Assembly: GCF_900187425.1 (NCBI RefSeq)
Contig: NZ_FYDJ01000013.1
Location: forward strand, 62,001-126,000
Reading direction: 5' to 3'
DNA from: Pseudomonas sp. Irchel s3h14
Lineage (GTDB): Bacteria; Pseudomonadota; Gammaproteobacteria; Pseudomonadales; Pseudomonadaceae
Length of the DNA stretch: 64,000 nucleotides
The notes beneath the pieces were generated by a model that saw only the letters and a program-made list of their open reading frames with translations, made no database searches and was not told the origin of the DNA. This document shows positions 8,093 through 16,444 of the stretch, piece by piece. The stretch's first letter is position 1. The number at the start of each line of letters is the position of its first letter. A program made the translations under genes and the position numbers.

Positions 8093-8824
8093 ATGGAGAG
8101 GTGGAAGGAATCACAACTCAACCAATTATCGCGAACAACGGAGATTGATATTGCCTACCGGATTTCACTGGGTTTCGCGAAAAATATAGGCTTTAAATTT
8201 TTCGCCTTTTCAACAACATACCCAATAAAAACTGACCACTTTAATACAGTCCTGCTCAACAACTACCCTACCGACTGGAACATTGAATATGAACAAAAAA
8301 ATTTCAACGCAATAGACCCGGTAGTAGCTCACTGCAATCACTCCAGATTGCCTGTCCTTTGGAGCGAAGAGCTTTTTTCCAAGACCCCGTGCTTGTGGGA
8401 TGCGCTTGAGAAACAAGGATTGCAGCACGGCTGGTCACAATCGGTCCATGACGAGGACAGTGGTGTTTGCAGCATTCTGAGCCTGGCCAGAAGCCATTGC
8501 CCGATCACTGCGTTTGAGCTGTATGAAAATCTCGGTTTTTCGGTGTTCATGGGACGCCATCTGCATGCGCTGATCGCACAGACACTGCCCAGGAAATCGA
8601 CCAAGCCATCCGTGCCGCATTTGTCCCCCCGCGAAATCGATGTATTAAAACTGGCGGCTGATGGCAAGACTGCGTATGAGAGTGCCATGATACTCAACCT
8701 CAGCGCACGCACGGTCAATTTCCATGTGCAAAGCGCAATTCTGAAACTGGGGGTCAATAACAAAATTTCTGCAGTCATCGCCGCCACCAAGGACGGCTTT
8801 CTCAACAGCAGTGCGATACGCTGA
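8093..8824 (+). CDS. LuxR-type quorum-sensing solo regulator
   Basis: A 243-residue protein with an N-terminal autoinducer-binding domain and a C-terminal LuxR helix-turn-helix (SPREIDVLKLAADGKT onward, about 180-235). The residues that line the acyl-homoserine-lactone pocket of TraR/LasR are conserved: W62, Y66, D75, P76, W90 and a glycine in QHGWSQ. No luxI-type synthase is in the window, so it is an orphan (solo) receptor that may sense exogenous signals. The first 250 bp of the gene and its upstream region are unusually A/T-rich and codon usage differs from neighbouring genes, which suggests acquisition or relaxed selection. The ATG is preceded by a GGAG at a suitable distance. Confidence 0.88.
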   Translation: MERWKESQLNQLSRTTEIDIAYRISLGFAKNIGFKFFAFSTTYPIKTDHFNTVLLNNYPTDWNIEYEQKNFNAIDPVVAHCNHSRLPVLWSEELFSKTPCLWDALEKQGLQHGWSQSVHDEDSGVCSILSLARSHCPITAFELYENLGFSVFMGRHLHALIAQTLPRKSTKPSVPHLSPREIDVLKLAADGKTAYESAMILNLSARTVNFHVQSAILKLGVNNKISAVIAATKDGFLNSSAIR

Positions 8825-8999
8825 CCCAAAAAACCTGCAAGTAATCCAAAAGAAAAAAACGTACCATTTGCGGTCCTTCTTGAGTGTTGACGTGTGAACC
8901 TTCACGACGCAGTACACTCGGACGGTCTCGCCCGCTACAACGCCCCTGGGCCGCGGGACACCTGTTGATGACCCCGTTGATAACCCAGAGCCCCGCCTC

Positions 9000-10124
9000 A
9001 TGCCCTTGCTCGAAACACCCTTCGCCCGACTCGACCTGATCCGCCAGCCCGAACAGCAGAACGAACCGCTGCAGGCGTTTGATGCCGCAGACGAATACCT
9101 GCTCACCCATCTGGCTGACCAACAGCCCTCGGCCGACACTCGGGTTTTGGTGCTCAACGACAGCTTTGGCGCATTGGCCGCCAGCCTGGCGGGCAAAGTT
9201 CAAGTGACCAGCAGCGGCGACTCGTTTCTGGCCTTTCAGGGGCTGGAAAAAAATCTGATCCGTAACGGCCAGGCATTTGATGCGGTGCCAAGCGTACCGG
9301 CCAGTGAAGCCTTTTCAGGCCCTTTCGACCGGGTACTGATCCGGGTCCCGAAAACCCTCGCCTTGCTGGAAGAACAATTGATTCGCTTGCAGGGTCAACT
9401 GGCGCCGGGGGCTCAGGTGATTGCTGCGGCGATGATCAAGCATTTGCCCCGCGCCGCGGGCGATCTGCTGGAACGCTACATCGGCCCGGTGCAAGCTTCG
9501 CTGGCGGTGAAGAAGGCTCGGCTATTGATCGCGACCGCTGAAGTCAAAGCGCCTGTCGTGTCCCCCTACCCGACCCGTTATCGACTCGACGCCCCTGAGA
9601 TCGAACTGCTGAATCACGCCAATGTGTTCTGCCGCGAGGGGTTGGACATCGGCACGCGAGCGTTTTTGCCGCACCTGCCAAAGAGCCTCGGCTCAGCGCG
9701 GGTTGCCGACCTCGGTTGTGGCAACGGGGTTTTGGCCATCGCCAGCGCCCTGCAAAACCCCGAAGCCCACTACACGCTCGTGGACGAGTCGTACATGGCC
9801 GTGCAATCGGCAGCCGAAAACTGGCGCGCGGCGCTCGGTGATCGGGAAGTGGTTGTACGTGCCGGTGATGGTTTGGCGGGTCAGGAGCCTCAGTCTCTGG
9901 ACGTGGTGTTGTGCAACCCTCCGTTTCACCAACAACAAGTCGTCGGCGACTTCCTGGCCTGGCGCATGTTCCAGCAGGCCCGAGAGGCTCTGGTCGTCGG
10001 CGGCGCGTTGTACATCGTCGGCAATCGTCATCTGGGGTATCACAGCAAGCTCGCGCGGTTGTTCCGCGGCGTCGAGCAAGTGGCGGCCACACCCAAGTTC
10101 GTGATCCTTAAAGCCCGCAAATAA
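9000..10124 (+). CDS. rlmG: 23S rRNA (guanine1835-N2)-methyltransferase RlmG
   Basis: RlmG methylates G1835 of 23S rRNA using S-adenosylmethionine. The 374-residue protein has the duplicated architecture of the RsmC/RlmG group: a degenerate N-terminal methyltransferase domain (LNDSFGALA) and an active C-terminal one with DLGCGNGVLAIA (about 234-245) and NPPFHQQ (about 303-309). The length and the opening PLQAFDAADEYLL match E. coli RlmG better than RsmC, which is shorter. Confidence 0.92.
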   Translation: MPLLETPFARLDLIRQPEQQNEPLQAFDAADEYLLTHLADQQPSADTRVLVLNDSFGALAASLAGKVQVTSSGDSFLAFQGLEKNLIRNGQAFDAVPSVPASEAFSGPFDRVLIRVPKTLALLEEQLIRLQGQLAPGAQVIAAAMIKHLPRAAGDLLERYIGPVQASLAVKKARLLIATAEVKAPVVSPYPTRYRLDAPEIELLNHANVFCREGLDIGTRAFLPHLPKSLGSARVADLGCGNGVLAIASALQNPEAHYTLVDESYMAVQSAAENWRAALGDREVVVRAGDGLAGQEPQSLDVVLCNPPFHQQQVVGDFLAWRMFQQAREALVVGGALYIVGNRHLGYHSKLARLFRGVEQVAATPKFVILKARK

Positions 10125-10130
10125 TCCAAG

Positions 10131-10160
10131 GCAAAAAAAACCCTCCAGCAAAGGAGGGTT
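10131..10160 (-). terminator. Rho-independent terminator of the cio operon
   Basis: AACCCTCC and GGAGGGTT form an 8-bp stem; read on the minus strand it is followed by a run of T. It therefore ends the cioAB-DUF2474 operon rather than rlmG, though the hairpin may serve both. Confidence 0.88.
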
Positions 10161-10206
10161 GTAAATCCGTGCCGCAAGGCAACGGGATGGGATCAGGTGC
10201 AAAAAA

Positions 10207-10377
10207 TCAGTGGGTCGTCAGGCCCGCGGCATTCATGAACATGCGCATCAGGCTGGCCACGATGAACAGCGCCACCACGCTGCCGGCCCAGATCATCGCC
10301 AACCAGCCGAGTCGCTGCCAGAGCGGCTTTTTCTCTGCTGCTTCGATTTCCTGCAAGGAATGTTTACCCGCCATCAT
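10207..10377 (-). CDS. DUF2474 small membrane protein of the cyanide-insensitive oxidase
   Basis: A 56-residue single-span membrane protein starting MMAGKHSLQEIEAAEKKPLW, with a transmembrane stretch WLAMIWAGSVVALFIVASL and a short tail ending GLTTH. It fits the DUF2474 family found right after cydB/cioB, a CydX-like accessory subunit of the bd-type oxidase. A strong GAGGAG ribosome site lies 5 bp before the ATG and the gene follows cioB by 57 bp, so it is cotranscribed. Confidence 0.85.
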   Translation of the reverse strand: MMAGKHSLQEIEAAEKKPLWQRLGWLAMIWAGSVVALFIVASLMRMFMNAAGLTTH

Positions 10378-10434
10378 CGCAATCTCCTCTGAAGAAATGG
10401 CACAGGTATCAGCCCTGCGCCACTGTCGCGCGTT

Positions 10435-11442
10435 CTAGTGATAGCCATCTTCGTGGGTGACCTTGCCGCGGAACACGTAGTAGCTCCAGAAGGTGTAACC
10501 CAGGATGAACGGGATGATGAACAACGTGCCCACCAGCATGAAGCCCTGGCTTTGCGGCGGAGCGGCGGCGTCCCAGATCGAGATCGACGGCGGCACGATG
10601 TTCGGCCACAGGCTGATGCCCAGACCGCTGTAGCCGAGGAAGATCAGTACCAGGGTCAGCAGGAATGGCGTGTAGTGCGCATTGCGAGCCACCGCACGGA
10701 TCAGACCGTACATGGTCACCAGCACCAGAATCGGCACCGGCAGGAACCAGAACAGGTTCGGCAGGGTGAACCAGCGAGCGGCAATCTCGGCGTGGGCCAG
10801 CGGGGTCCAGATGCTGACGATACCGATCACTGCCAACACCACGAAAGCCAGCGGTCGAGCCAGGTCATGCATCTGCTCCTGCAACTTGCCTTCGGTCTTC
10901 ATGATCAGCCAGGTGCAACCGAGCAGCGCATAAGCCACCACCAGCGCCAGGCCGCAGAACAGGGTGAACGGCGTCAACCAATCCAGTGAGCCACCGGCGA
11001 ATTGGCGATTGACCACCGGCAACCCATCAATGAACGCACCCAACGCAACGCCCTGGAAAAAGGTGGCGGCGATCGAGCCACCGATGAACGCCTTGTCCCA
11101 GAGATGGCGCTTGTCGTCCCTGGCCTTGAAGCGGAACTCGAAGGCCACGCCACGGAAGATCAGCCCGATCAGCATAAAAATCAACGGCAAGTACAACGCC
11201 GAGAGCACCACCGAATAGGCCAGCGGAAAGGCACCGAACAACGCTGCACCGCCCAGCACCAGCCAGGTTTCGTTACCGTCCCAGACCGGCGCGACGGTGT
11301 TCATCATGACGTCACGATCGGTCTTGCCCGGAATGAACGGGAAGAGAATCCCGATCCCCAGGTCGAAGCCGTCCATGACCACGTACATCATGATGCCGAA
11401 GATGATGATCACGGCCCAGATCAGCGGAAGATCAATACCCAT
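10435..11442 (-). CDS. cioB: Cyanide-insensitive bd-type quinol oxidase subunit II
   Basis: CydB-family subunit of 335 residues with eight or nine transmembrane segments and the family motif DGFDLGIG at residues 25-32. It supports subunit I without binding haem itself. The gene is 3 bp downstream of cioA. The short-loop subunit I and the DUF2474 partner point to the Cio type rather than the E. coli-like CydAB. Confidence 0.93.
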   Translation of the reverse strand: MGIDLPLIWAVIIIFGIMMYVVMDGFDLGIGILFPFIPGKTDRDVMMNTVAPVWDGNETWLVLGGAALFGAFPLAYSVVLSALYLPLIFMLIGLIFRGVAFEFRFKARDDKRHLWDKAFIGGSIAATFFQGVALGAFIDGLPVVNRQFAGGSLDWLTPFTLFCGLALVVAYALLGCTWLIMKTEGKLQEQMHDLARPLAFVVLAVIGIVSIWTPLAHAEIAARWFTLPNLFWFLPVPILVLVTMYGLIRAVARNAHYTPFLLTLVLIFLGYSGLGISLWPNIVPPSISIWDAAAPPQSQGFMLVGTLFIIPFILGYTFWSYYVFRGKVTHEDGYH

Positions 11443-11445
11443 GAG

Positions 11446-12885
11446 TCAAATCTCCTTGGTCAGGCTGGGGCTGTGGTCGCCGTCACCGTTGTCATCGGCG
11501 GCAGACAGCGGACGGGCCGGCGTGCGTTTCTGGCCAGGACCACCCTCATTGGTTTCCTTGCCTTCGTCGATCTTCGGCCCTTTGCGCACCAGGCGCATCA
11601 TGTAGCCCAGACCGGCACCGAACAGCGCGAAATAGACCACGACGAACATGATCAACGTGATGCTCATTTGCATGAAGCTGTGATTGGAGGACGCATCTGC
11701 CGTGCGCATCAGGCCGTAGATCACCCACGGCTGACGGCCGATTTCAGTGGTAAACCAACCGGCGAGGATCGCGATCAGGCCGGACGGCCCCATCCACAAC
11801 GCCAGGTACAGGAACGGCCGCGAGGTATACAGCTTGTCGCGTTTGCGCAGCCACAGGCTCCACAAACCGGTGAAGATCATCAGGAAGCCGAGCCCGACCA
11901 TGATCCGGAACGACCAGAACACGATGGTCGAATTCGGTCGATCTTCAGGCGGGAATTCCTTGAGTGCCGGAACCTGTTTGTCCAGCGAGTGCGTGAGGAT
12001 CAGGCTGCCCAGATACGGGATCTCCACCGCGAATTTGGTCCGCTCTTCTTTCATGTCCGGCCAGCCGAACAGGATCAGCGGGGTCGGCTCATCGCCATGA
12101 TTTTCCCAGTGACCTTCGATCGCGGCGATTTTCGCCGGCTGATGCTTGAGCGTGTTGAGGCCGTGGAAGTCACCGATGACCGCTTGAATCGGCGCCACGA
12201 TCAAGGCCATCCACATGGCCATCGAGAGCATGGTGCGGATCGCCGGGTTGTCCTTGCCACGCAGCAAATGCCAGGCCGCCGAGGAACCGACGAAGAAAGC
12301 AGTCGCGACAAACGCCGCCGTCGACATGTGTAACAGACGGTAAGGGAACGACGGGTTGAAGATCACTGCCAGCCAGTCCACCGGAATGACTTGGCCATTG
12401 ACGATTTCGTAGCCTTGCGGAGTCTGCATCCAGCTGTTGGAAGCGAGAATCCAGAAGGTCGAGATCAAGGTGCCGATGGCGACCATGACCGTGGCGAAGA
12501 AGTGCAGATTGCGCCCGACCTTGTTCCAGCCGAACAGCATGACACCGAGAAAACCGGCTTCGAGGAAGAAAGCGGTGAGTACTTCGTACGTCAGCAGCGG
12601 CCCGGTCACCGAGCCGGCAAAGTCCGAGAAACGGCTCCAGTTGGTGCCGAACTGATACGCCATGACCAGCCCGGAGACCACGCCCATGCCGAAGTTGACC
12701 GCAAAGATCTTCGACCAGAAGTGGTACAGATCGCGGTACGTGTCGTTATGGGTTTTCAGCCACAGGCCTTCGAGCACCGCCAGGTAACTCGCCAGGCCAA
12801 TGGTGATGGCGGGAAATAGAATGTGAAACGAAATGGTGAACGCGAACTGAATCCGGGCGAGATCAAGTGCCTCCAAACCGAACAT
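11446..12885 (-). CDS. cioA: Cyanide-insensitive bd-type quinol oxidase subunit I
   Basis: The haem-bearing subunit of a terminal ubiquinol oxidase in the inner membrane, 479 residues. Visible landmarks are the N-terminal FHILFPAITIG with the haem-ligand histidine (about 21), the family signature GRQPW near residue 390, and a short periplasmic quinol loop. A short Q loop is typical of Cio enzymes, which tolerate cyanide and lack haem d spectra. The polar C-terminal tail (KRTPARPLSAADDNGDGDHS) is poorly conserved. A perfect Anr box lies 162 bp upstream, so transcription should respond to oxygen. Confidence 0.94.
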   Translation of the reverse strand: MFGLEALDLARIQFAFTISFHILFPAITIGLASYLAVLEGLWLKTHNDTYRDLYHFWSKIFAVNFGMGVVSGLVMAYQFGTNWSRFSDFAGSVTGPLLTYEVLTAFFLEAGFLGVMLFGWNKVGRNLHFFATVMVAIGTLISTFWILASNSWMQTPQGYEIVNGQVIPVDWLAVIFNPSFPYRLLHMSTAAFVATAFFVGSSAAWHLLRGKDNPAIRTMLSMAMWMALIVAPIQAVIGDFHGLNTLKHQPAKIAAIEGHWENHGDEPTPLILFGWPDMKEERTKFAVEIPYLGSLILTHSLDKQVPALKEFPPEDRPNSTIVFWSFRIMVGLGFLMIFTGLWSLWLRKRDKLYTSRPFLYLALWMGPSGLIAILAGWFTTEIGRQPWVIYGLMRTADASSNHSFMQMSITLIMFVVVYFALFGAGLGYMMRLVRKGPKIDEGKETNEGGPGQKRTPARPLSAADDNGDGDHSPSLTKEI

Positions 12886-13046
12886 AAGTCTTCCTCTGTC
12901 AGGTAATACCGGCTGAAGGCTTGCGGCCTACACCCACTGCCCCCACGGATATGGAGTGTGGCGAATTTGAATTCGTTCTTTTTTTACAAACATCACAACG
13001 TAGGGAGTCTGGCCATCTGGCCGCCGGATCAATTCCACGAGCGGTC

Positions 13047-13060
13047 TTGATCTGGATCAA
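13047..13060. promoter_or_regulatory. Anr/FNR box upstream of cioA
   Basis: TTGATCTGGATCAA is a perfect match to the TTGAT-N4-ATCAA consensus. It is centred about 168 bp from the cioA start codon and about 190 bp before the divergent MFS gene. In P. aeruginosa Anr represses cioAB under low oxygen, so the same is likely here. Confidence 0.85.
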
Positions 13061-13246
13061 GCAACGTTAAAAGAGTAGTCCCATTTTTGACGATGGACGG
13101 TGTGGTCTTTTGCCGCGTGACAGGTTGCCTCACCGATGCGGACCAAGCATATCGGTGTCTAGCTAACGAAATTTCCCAGCCCTGCAACTTTTGGTTACAG
13201 CTTGGTGATAATCTCGCCCCTCCCCTCGCTCAAGACCGGCCCTCAG

Positions 13247-14485
13247 ATGCCCAGCCAAGCGCCCTTGCTGTTACGTCATCACCGCCCATTTATCGCGTTT
13301 TGGCTGGCTCGGGTGTTTACCGCCAGCGGTTTTCAGATGCTCACGGTGGCCATTGGCTGGAACCTGTACCAATTGACCGGCAATGTGCTCGACCTGGGTT
13401 TGGTTGGTCTGGTGGAGTTCGCCCCGCGGGTGCTGTTCATGCTGCACACCGGGCATGTCGCGGACCGTTATGACCGACGCAAGGTCGCGGCAATCTGTCA
13501 GACCCTGCAAGCGTTGATCGCCCTGTCGCTGGCCATCGGCAGCGCGACCGACAATGTCACCCGGGAGATGATCTTCATCCTCGCGTTCCTGCTCGGTGCC
13601 GCCCGCTCCTTCGAGATGCCGACCACTCAGGCCTTGTTGCCGAGTATCGTGCCCAGCGCGCTGTTTCCCCGCGCCGTCGCCGCCGCCCAATCCGCACAGC
13701 AATCGGCGACTATCGTTGCCCCGGCCCTCGGTGGGTTGCTTTACGCCTTCGGCAGCGTCTGGGTGTATGGCCCGACGGTGATCCTCTACATCATCGCCTG
13801 CATGCTGATGCTCAACCTGCCTGCACGGCAGACACCGCTGAACAAGGGCAAGGCAACCCTGGATTCGCTGCTGGCGGGCATCCGTTTCATTCGCAGTCGT
13901 CCGGACATTCTCGGGGCGATTTCTCTGGATCTGTTTGCGGTATTGCTCGGTGGCGCGACGGCGTTGCTGCCGGTGTTCGCCAAGGACATTCTGCTGACCG
14001 GCCCCTGGGGACTGGGCCTGCTCCGTTCAGCGCCGGCAGTCGGTGCGCTGCTGATGTCGCTGTACCTGGCGAGATTTGCCGTAGAACGCAAAGTCGGACG
14101 GGTCATGTTCACCGCAGTGGGTGTATTCGGTGTCGCGACCATTGCGTTCGGCCTGTCGACCTCGTTCTGGTTTTCCCTGGCGGTGTTGGTGGTGTTGGGC
14201 GCGGCGGACATGATCAGCATGGTGATCCGCGCCTCCTTCGTGCAACTGGAAACCCCGGATGAAATGCGCGGCCGGGTCAGTGCCGTGAACGGTTTGTTCA
14301 TCGGCGCTTCGAACCAGTTGGGCGAGTTTGAATCCGGCTTGACCGCCCACTGGTTCGGCACCGTGCCAGCGGTGGTCATGGGCGGTATTGGTACGTTGGT
14401 GGTGACTGGGGCGTGGATCAAACTGTTCCCGACCCTGGCTAACCGCGACCGCATGCATGTGCCGGTGGAGGAAGTGAAGGCTTGA
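13247..14485 (+). CDS. MFS exporter, EntS/Bcr-like
   Basis: A 12-span major-facilitator protein of 412 residues from the chosen ATG. The loop motif DRYDRRK (about residues 72-78) between helices 2 and 3 is the MFS motif A. The layout resembles the EntS-type DHA3 exporters used for siderophores or drugs, but no siderophore gene is nearby. An upstream frame extension to 13202 lacks a ribosome site. It is followed at 84 bp by higB. Substrate unknown. Confidence 0.82.
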   Translation: MPSQAPLLLRHHRPFIAFWLARVFTASGFQMLTVAIGWNLYQLTGNVLDLGLVGLVEFAPRVLFMLHTGHVADRYDRRKVAAICQTLQALIALSLAIGSATDNVTREMIFILAFLLGAARSFEMPTTQALLPSIVPSALFPRAVAAAQSAQQSATIVAPALGGLLYAFGSVWVYGPTVILYIIACMLMLNLPARQTPLNKGKATLDSLLAGIRFIRSRPDILGAISLDLFAVLLGGATALLPVFAKDILLTGPWGLGLLRSAPAVGALLMSLYLARFAVERKVGRVMFTAVGVFGVATIAFGLSTSFWFSLAVLVVLGAADMISMVIRASFVQLETPDEMRGRVSAVNGLFIGASNQLGEFESGLTAHWFGTVPAVVMGGIGTLVVTGAWIKLFPTLANRDRMHVPVEEVKA

Positions 14486-14541
14486 AGCAGTTGCAGATCA
14501 CACTTTTGCCGAGCGAGTGCAATACATAGATAGTGCAGCCG

Positions 14542-14562
14542 GTGTAATGTATCGCCTTACAC
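14542..14562. promoter_or_regulatory. Operator-like inverted repeat before higBA
   Basis: GTGTAA and TTACAC are perfect arms around a 9-bp centre, ending 7 bp before the higB start codon. Its position over the transcription/translation start suits autoregulation by HigA or the HigBA complex. Confidence 0.65.
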
Positions 14563-14569
14563 TTGTCCC

Positions 14570-14848
14570 ATGATCAAATCCTTTCAGCACAAAGGCCTTC
14601 GCGGCTTCTATGAAACAGGTTCGACTCGTGGGATCCGCGCAGACCATGCGAAGCGTCTGTCTCGAATGCTTCAGTTCATGGACCGCGCAACGCTACCTGG
14701 AGACCTGGACCTTCCGGGATGGCGATTACACCCACTCAAGGGAGAGTTGACCGAATATTGGTCACTGAGCGTTTCGGGGAACTGGCGAGTTATTTTTCGT
14801 TTTATCGGTTCAGACATCGAACTGGTCGACTATCTGGACTACCACTGA
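14570..14848 (+). CDS. higB: HigB-type toxin (RelE-superfamily mRNA interferase)
   Basis: A 92-residue toxin of the HigB/RelE fold that cleaves mRNA on the ribosome. The conserved segment WSLSVSGNWRVIFRF (about 61-75) contains the catalytic basic and aromatic residues of the family, and the C-terminus LVDYLDYH carries the terminal histidine. It precedes its antitoxin, the reversed order diagnostic of hig systems, with a 13-bp gap containing AGGAGG. Complete and apparently intact. Confidence 0.92.
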   Translation: MIKSFQHKGLRGFYETGSTRGIRADHAKRLSRMLQFMDRATLPGDLDLPGWRLHPLKGELTEYWSLSVSGNWRVIFRFIGSDIELVDYLDYH

Positions 14849-14861
14849 CAGGAGGCAGGAC

Positions 14862-15149
14862 ATGCCCATGCACAACCCGCCACACCCTGGCGAAACCCTT
14901 TTGATGGATGTATTGCCTGAACTTGGCATCAGTGTCACAGAGCTGGCCCGGCACCTGCGATTTGCGCGCCCGCATCTATCGCGAGTGCTGCATGGCCACG
15001 CGCCGATCAGTCCTGATTTGGCGGTACGCCTGGAGCGGGCCGGAATTGGCAAGGCCAGAATGTGGCTAGGTATTCAGACCGACTACGATCTTTGGCAAGC
15101 GGAGCAGCGTGAGCAACCGGTCATCGAACCCATTGCCGTCCACGCCTGA
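14862..15149 (+). CDS. higA: HigA antitoxin (XRE-type regulator)
   Basis: A 95-residue helix-turn-helix antitoxin. The family opening HNPPHPGETLLMDVLPELGIS is followed by the HTH (ELARHLRFARPHLSRVLHG, about 32-50). It binds HigB and represses the operon through the palindrome before higB. An ATG two codons further on (14868) could also be the start. Confidence 0.92.
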   Translation: MPMHNPPHPGETLLMDVLPELGISVTELARHLRFARPHLSRVLHGHAPISPDLAVRLERAGIGKARMWLGIQTDYDLWQAEQREQPVIEPIAVHA

Positions 15150-15155
15150 CACTCT

Positions 15156-15707
15156 CTAAACCACCAACTCCCCCGCCACCGCCGCTCGCGTGGCTTTGCC
15201 GCAGAGTTGTTCCACCAGCGTCAGGGCGAATTGCAATGCCGCCCCTGAACCTTGGGCAGTGATGCAGTTGCCATCGACCACCACCGGTTGATCGACGAAG
15301 TTGCACCCCAACAGTTGATGGCTGGCCGAGGGCAGACAAGTCATGCGCCGCTGGCGCAGTACGCCAAAGGCTTGCAGCGCCAGCGCCGGGGCCTCGGCGA
15401 TGCCGGCGAACAGGCGCCCGGCTGCCGCCTGATCCTTGATCAATTGTTGCAGGGGTTGATGCGCTGCCAGATGTTGCGCCCCCACAGCACCACCGGGCAG
15501 GACAATCAGGTCGAAAGCCTGGGCCAGCACGTCCACCAGCATCGCATCGGACGTCACTCGGGTGCCGCGCGCGCAGGTGAGCATGCGCCGTCCCTCGATG
15601 CTGGCCACCACCACTTCAATCTTGGCACGGCGCAGCACATCGATCAGGGTCACTGCTTGCAGGTCATCGATGCCCTCGGCGAGGGTAATCAGAGCTCTAA
15701 AGGTCAT
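15156..15707 (-). CDS. DJ-1/PfpI family protein lacking the nucleophilic cysteine
   Basis: A 183-residue protein of the DJ-1/YajL fold (ITLAEGIDDLQAVTLIDVLRRA, then VLPGGAVGAQHL). In YajL and DJ-1 the nucleophile elbow reads ICAAP; here the aligned stretch is IAEAP (about residues 104-108), so the catalytic cysteine is replaced by alanine, and the upstream glutamate of the active site appears as aspartate. The usual glyoxalase/deglycase-type chemistry is thus unlikely; a binding or structural role is possible. It is convergent with higA with only 6 bp between stops. Confidence 0.82.
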   Translation of the reverse strand: MTFRALITLAEGIDDLQAVTLIDVLRRAKIEVVVASIEGRRMLTCARGTRVTSDAMLVDVLAQAFDLIVLPGGAVGAQHLAAHQPLQQLIKDQAAAGRLFAGIAEAPALALQAFGVLRQRRMTCLPSASHQLLGCNFVDQPVVVDGNCITAQGSGAALQFALTLVEQLCGKATRAAVAGELVV

Positions 15708-15773
15708 GGGCGCAGTCCACAGGATGATCTTTAAAGCGTAGTCAGCTTTCCTGCCCCTTGTTCGAGCCCGCCG

Positions 15774-16229
15774 TTACTTGATGTAAAGCTGCGTCGACAG
15801 CGTATTGCCGGGCGCGTTGATCGACGTGTTGCTGAAGGTGAACGTGCCTTCCTGTTTACCCGCCAGATCGAAGACATACAGATAGCCGACGGTTTTTTTC
15901 CCGACGGTGCACTCAGTCAGGTTGCCATTATCAAAAGCACAGACCGGAGTCCGGGTGCCGTTCACCTCAAAACCGTCCAGCCCGACATGCGCGCTACGAC
16001 CATAACCGACTTCCAACACGTAGACCTTGATGTTCGGTCCGCTATGATTGCAGCGGGTTTGCTCTTGCCCCTGCGCGATGTCTTCAAAGCCGCAGCCCGG
16101 CGACTCGACCTTGAGAACCTTCACCTGACTCAACGGCGCCGCCGATGCAGCCGAAGCGGTGTGTGCCCCCAGGAACAAGGCGATCGCCATTGCGAATACG
16201 GCAATCAGACGTTTATTCATGCAATACAT
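15774..16229 (-). CDS. Secreted DUF4879-like protein
   Basis: A 151-residue protein with an N-terminal Sec signal (MNKRLIAVFAMAIALFLGAHTASA region), cleaved around ASA-ASA. The mature part has four or five cysteines (SPGCGFED, TRCNHS, PVCAFD, TECTVG) and a YVLEVGYGR strand, resembling DUF4879 secreted proteins. Two start codons are possible, 16229 and 16220; the former follows a G-rich stretch. It stands alone between a DJ-1 gene and the divergent purine permease. Function unknown. Confidence 0.65.
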   Translation of the reverse strand: MYCMNKRLIAVFAMAIALFLGAHTASAASAAPLSQVKVLKVESPGCGFEDIAQGQEQTRCNHSGPNIKVYVLEVGYGRSAHVGLDGFEVNGTRTPVCAFDNGNLTECTVGKKTVGYLYVFDLAGKQEGTFTFSNTSINAPGNTLSTQLYIK

Positions 16230-16366
16230 AAGTACCCCCCAAAACCAGCGCGCAGTATGGCGCACTTGGCTTTACCGCAAAACATCGACGACGATCGCAG
16301 CCATAAGCAGCCATAGCCCCACGCTGCTGGTATGATGCGCGGCTTTTTCCGACCCACAGAAAATTA

Positions 16367-16425
16367 CCAGGCGCCAGCAGCGGTCTGTGCTTTGCTGTTG
16401 AGGTCGATACATTCACGGCGCCTGG
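16367..16425 (+). promoter_or_regulatory. Long-range inverted repeat in the leader of the purine permease gene
   Basis: CCAGGCGCC (16367-16375) and GGCGCCTGG (16417-16425) are perfect 9-bp complements enclosing 41 nt, ending about 10 bp before the GGGGAG ribosome site. It does not look like a known purine riboswitch. It may be an operator or a leader hairpin that influences translation. Confidence 0.45.
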
Positions 16426-16444
16426 CGCGCCACGGGGAGCAGAC

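Noticed and set aside
11002..12333. 443-codon plus-strand frame antisense to cioAB
   Set aside because: High in H, D, R, Q as expected of the antisense frame of a membrane protein gene; no start signal.
14618..14635. T-loop-like GGTTCGACTC inside higB
   Set aside because: No acceptor, anticodon or D arms around it; no tRNA.
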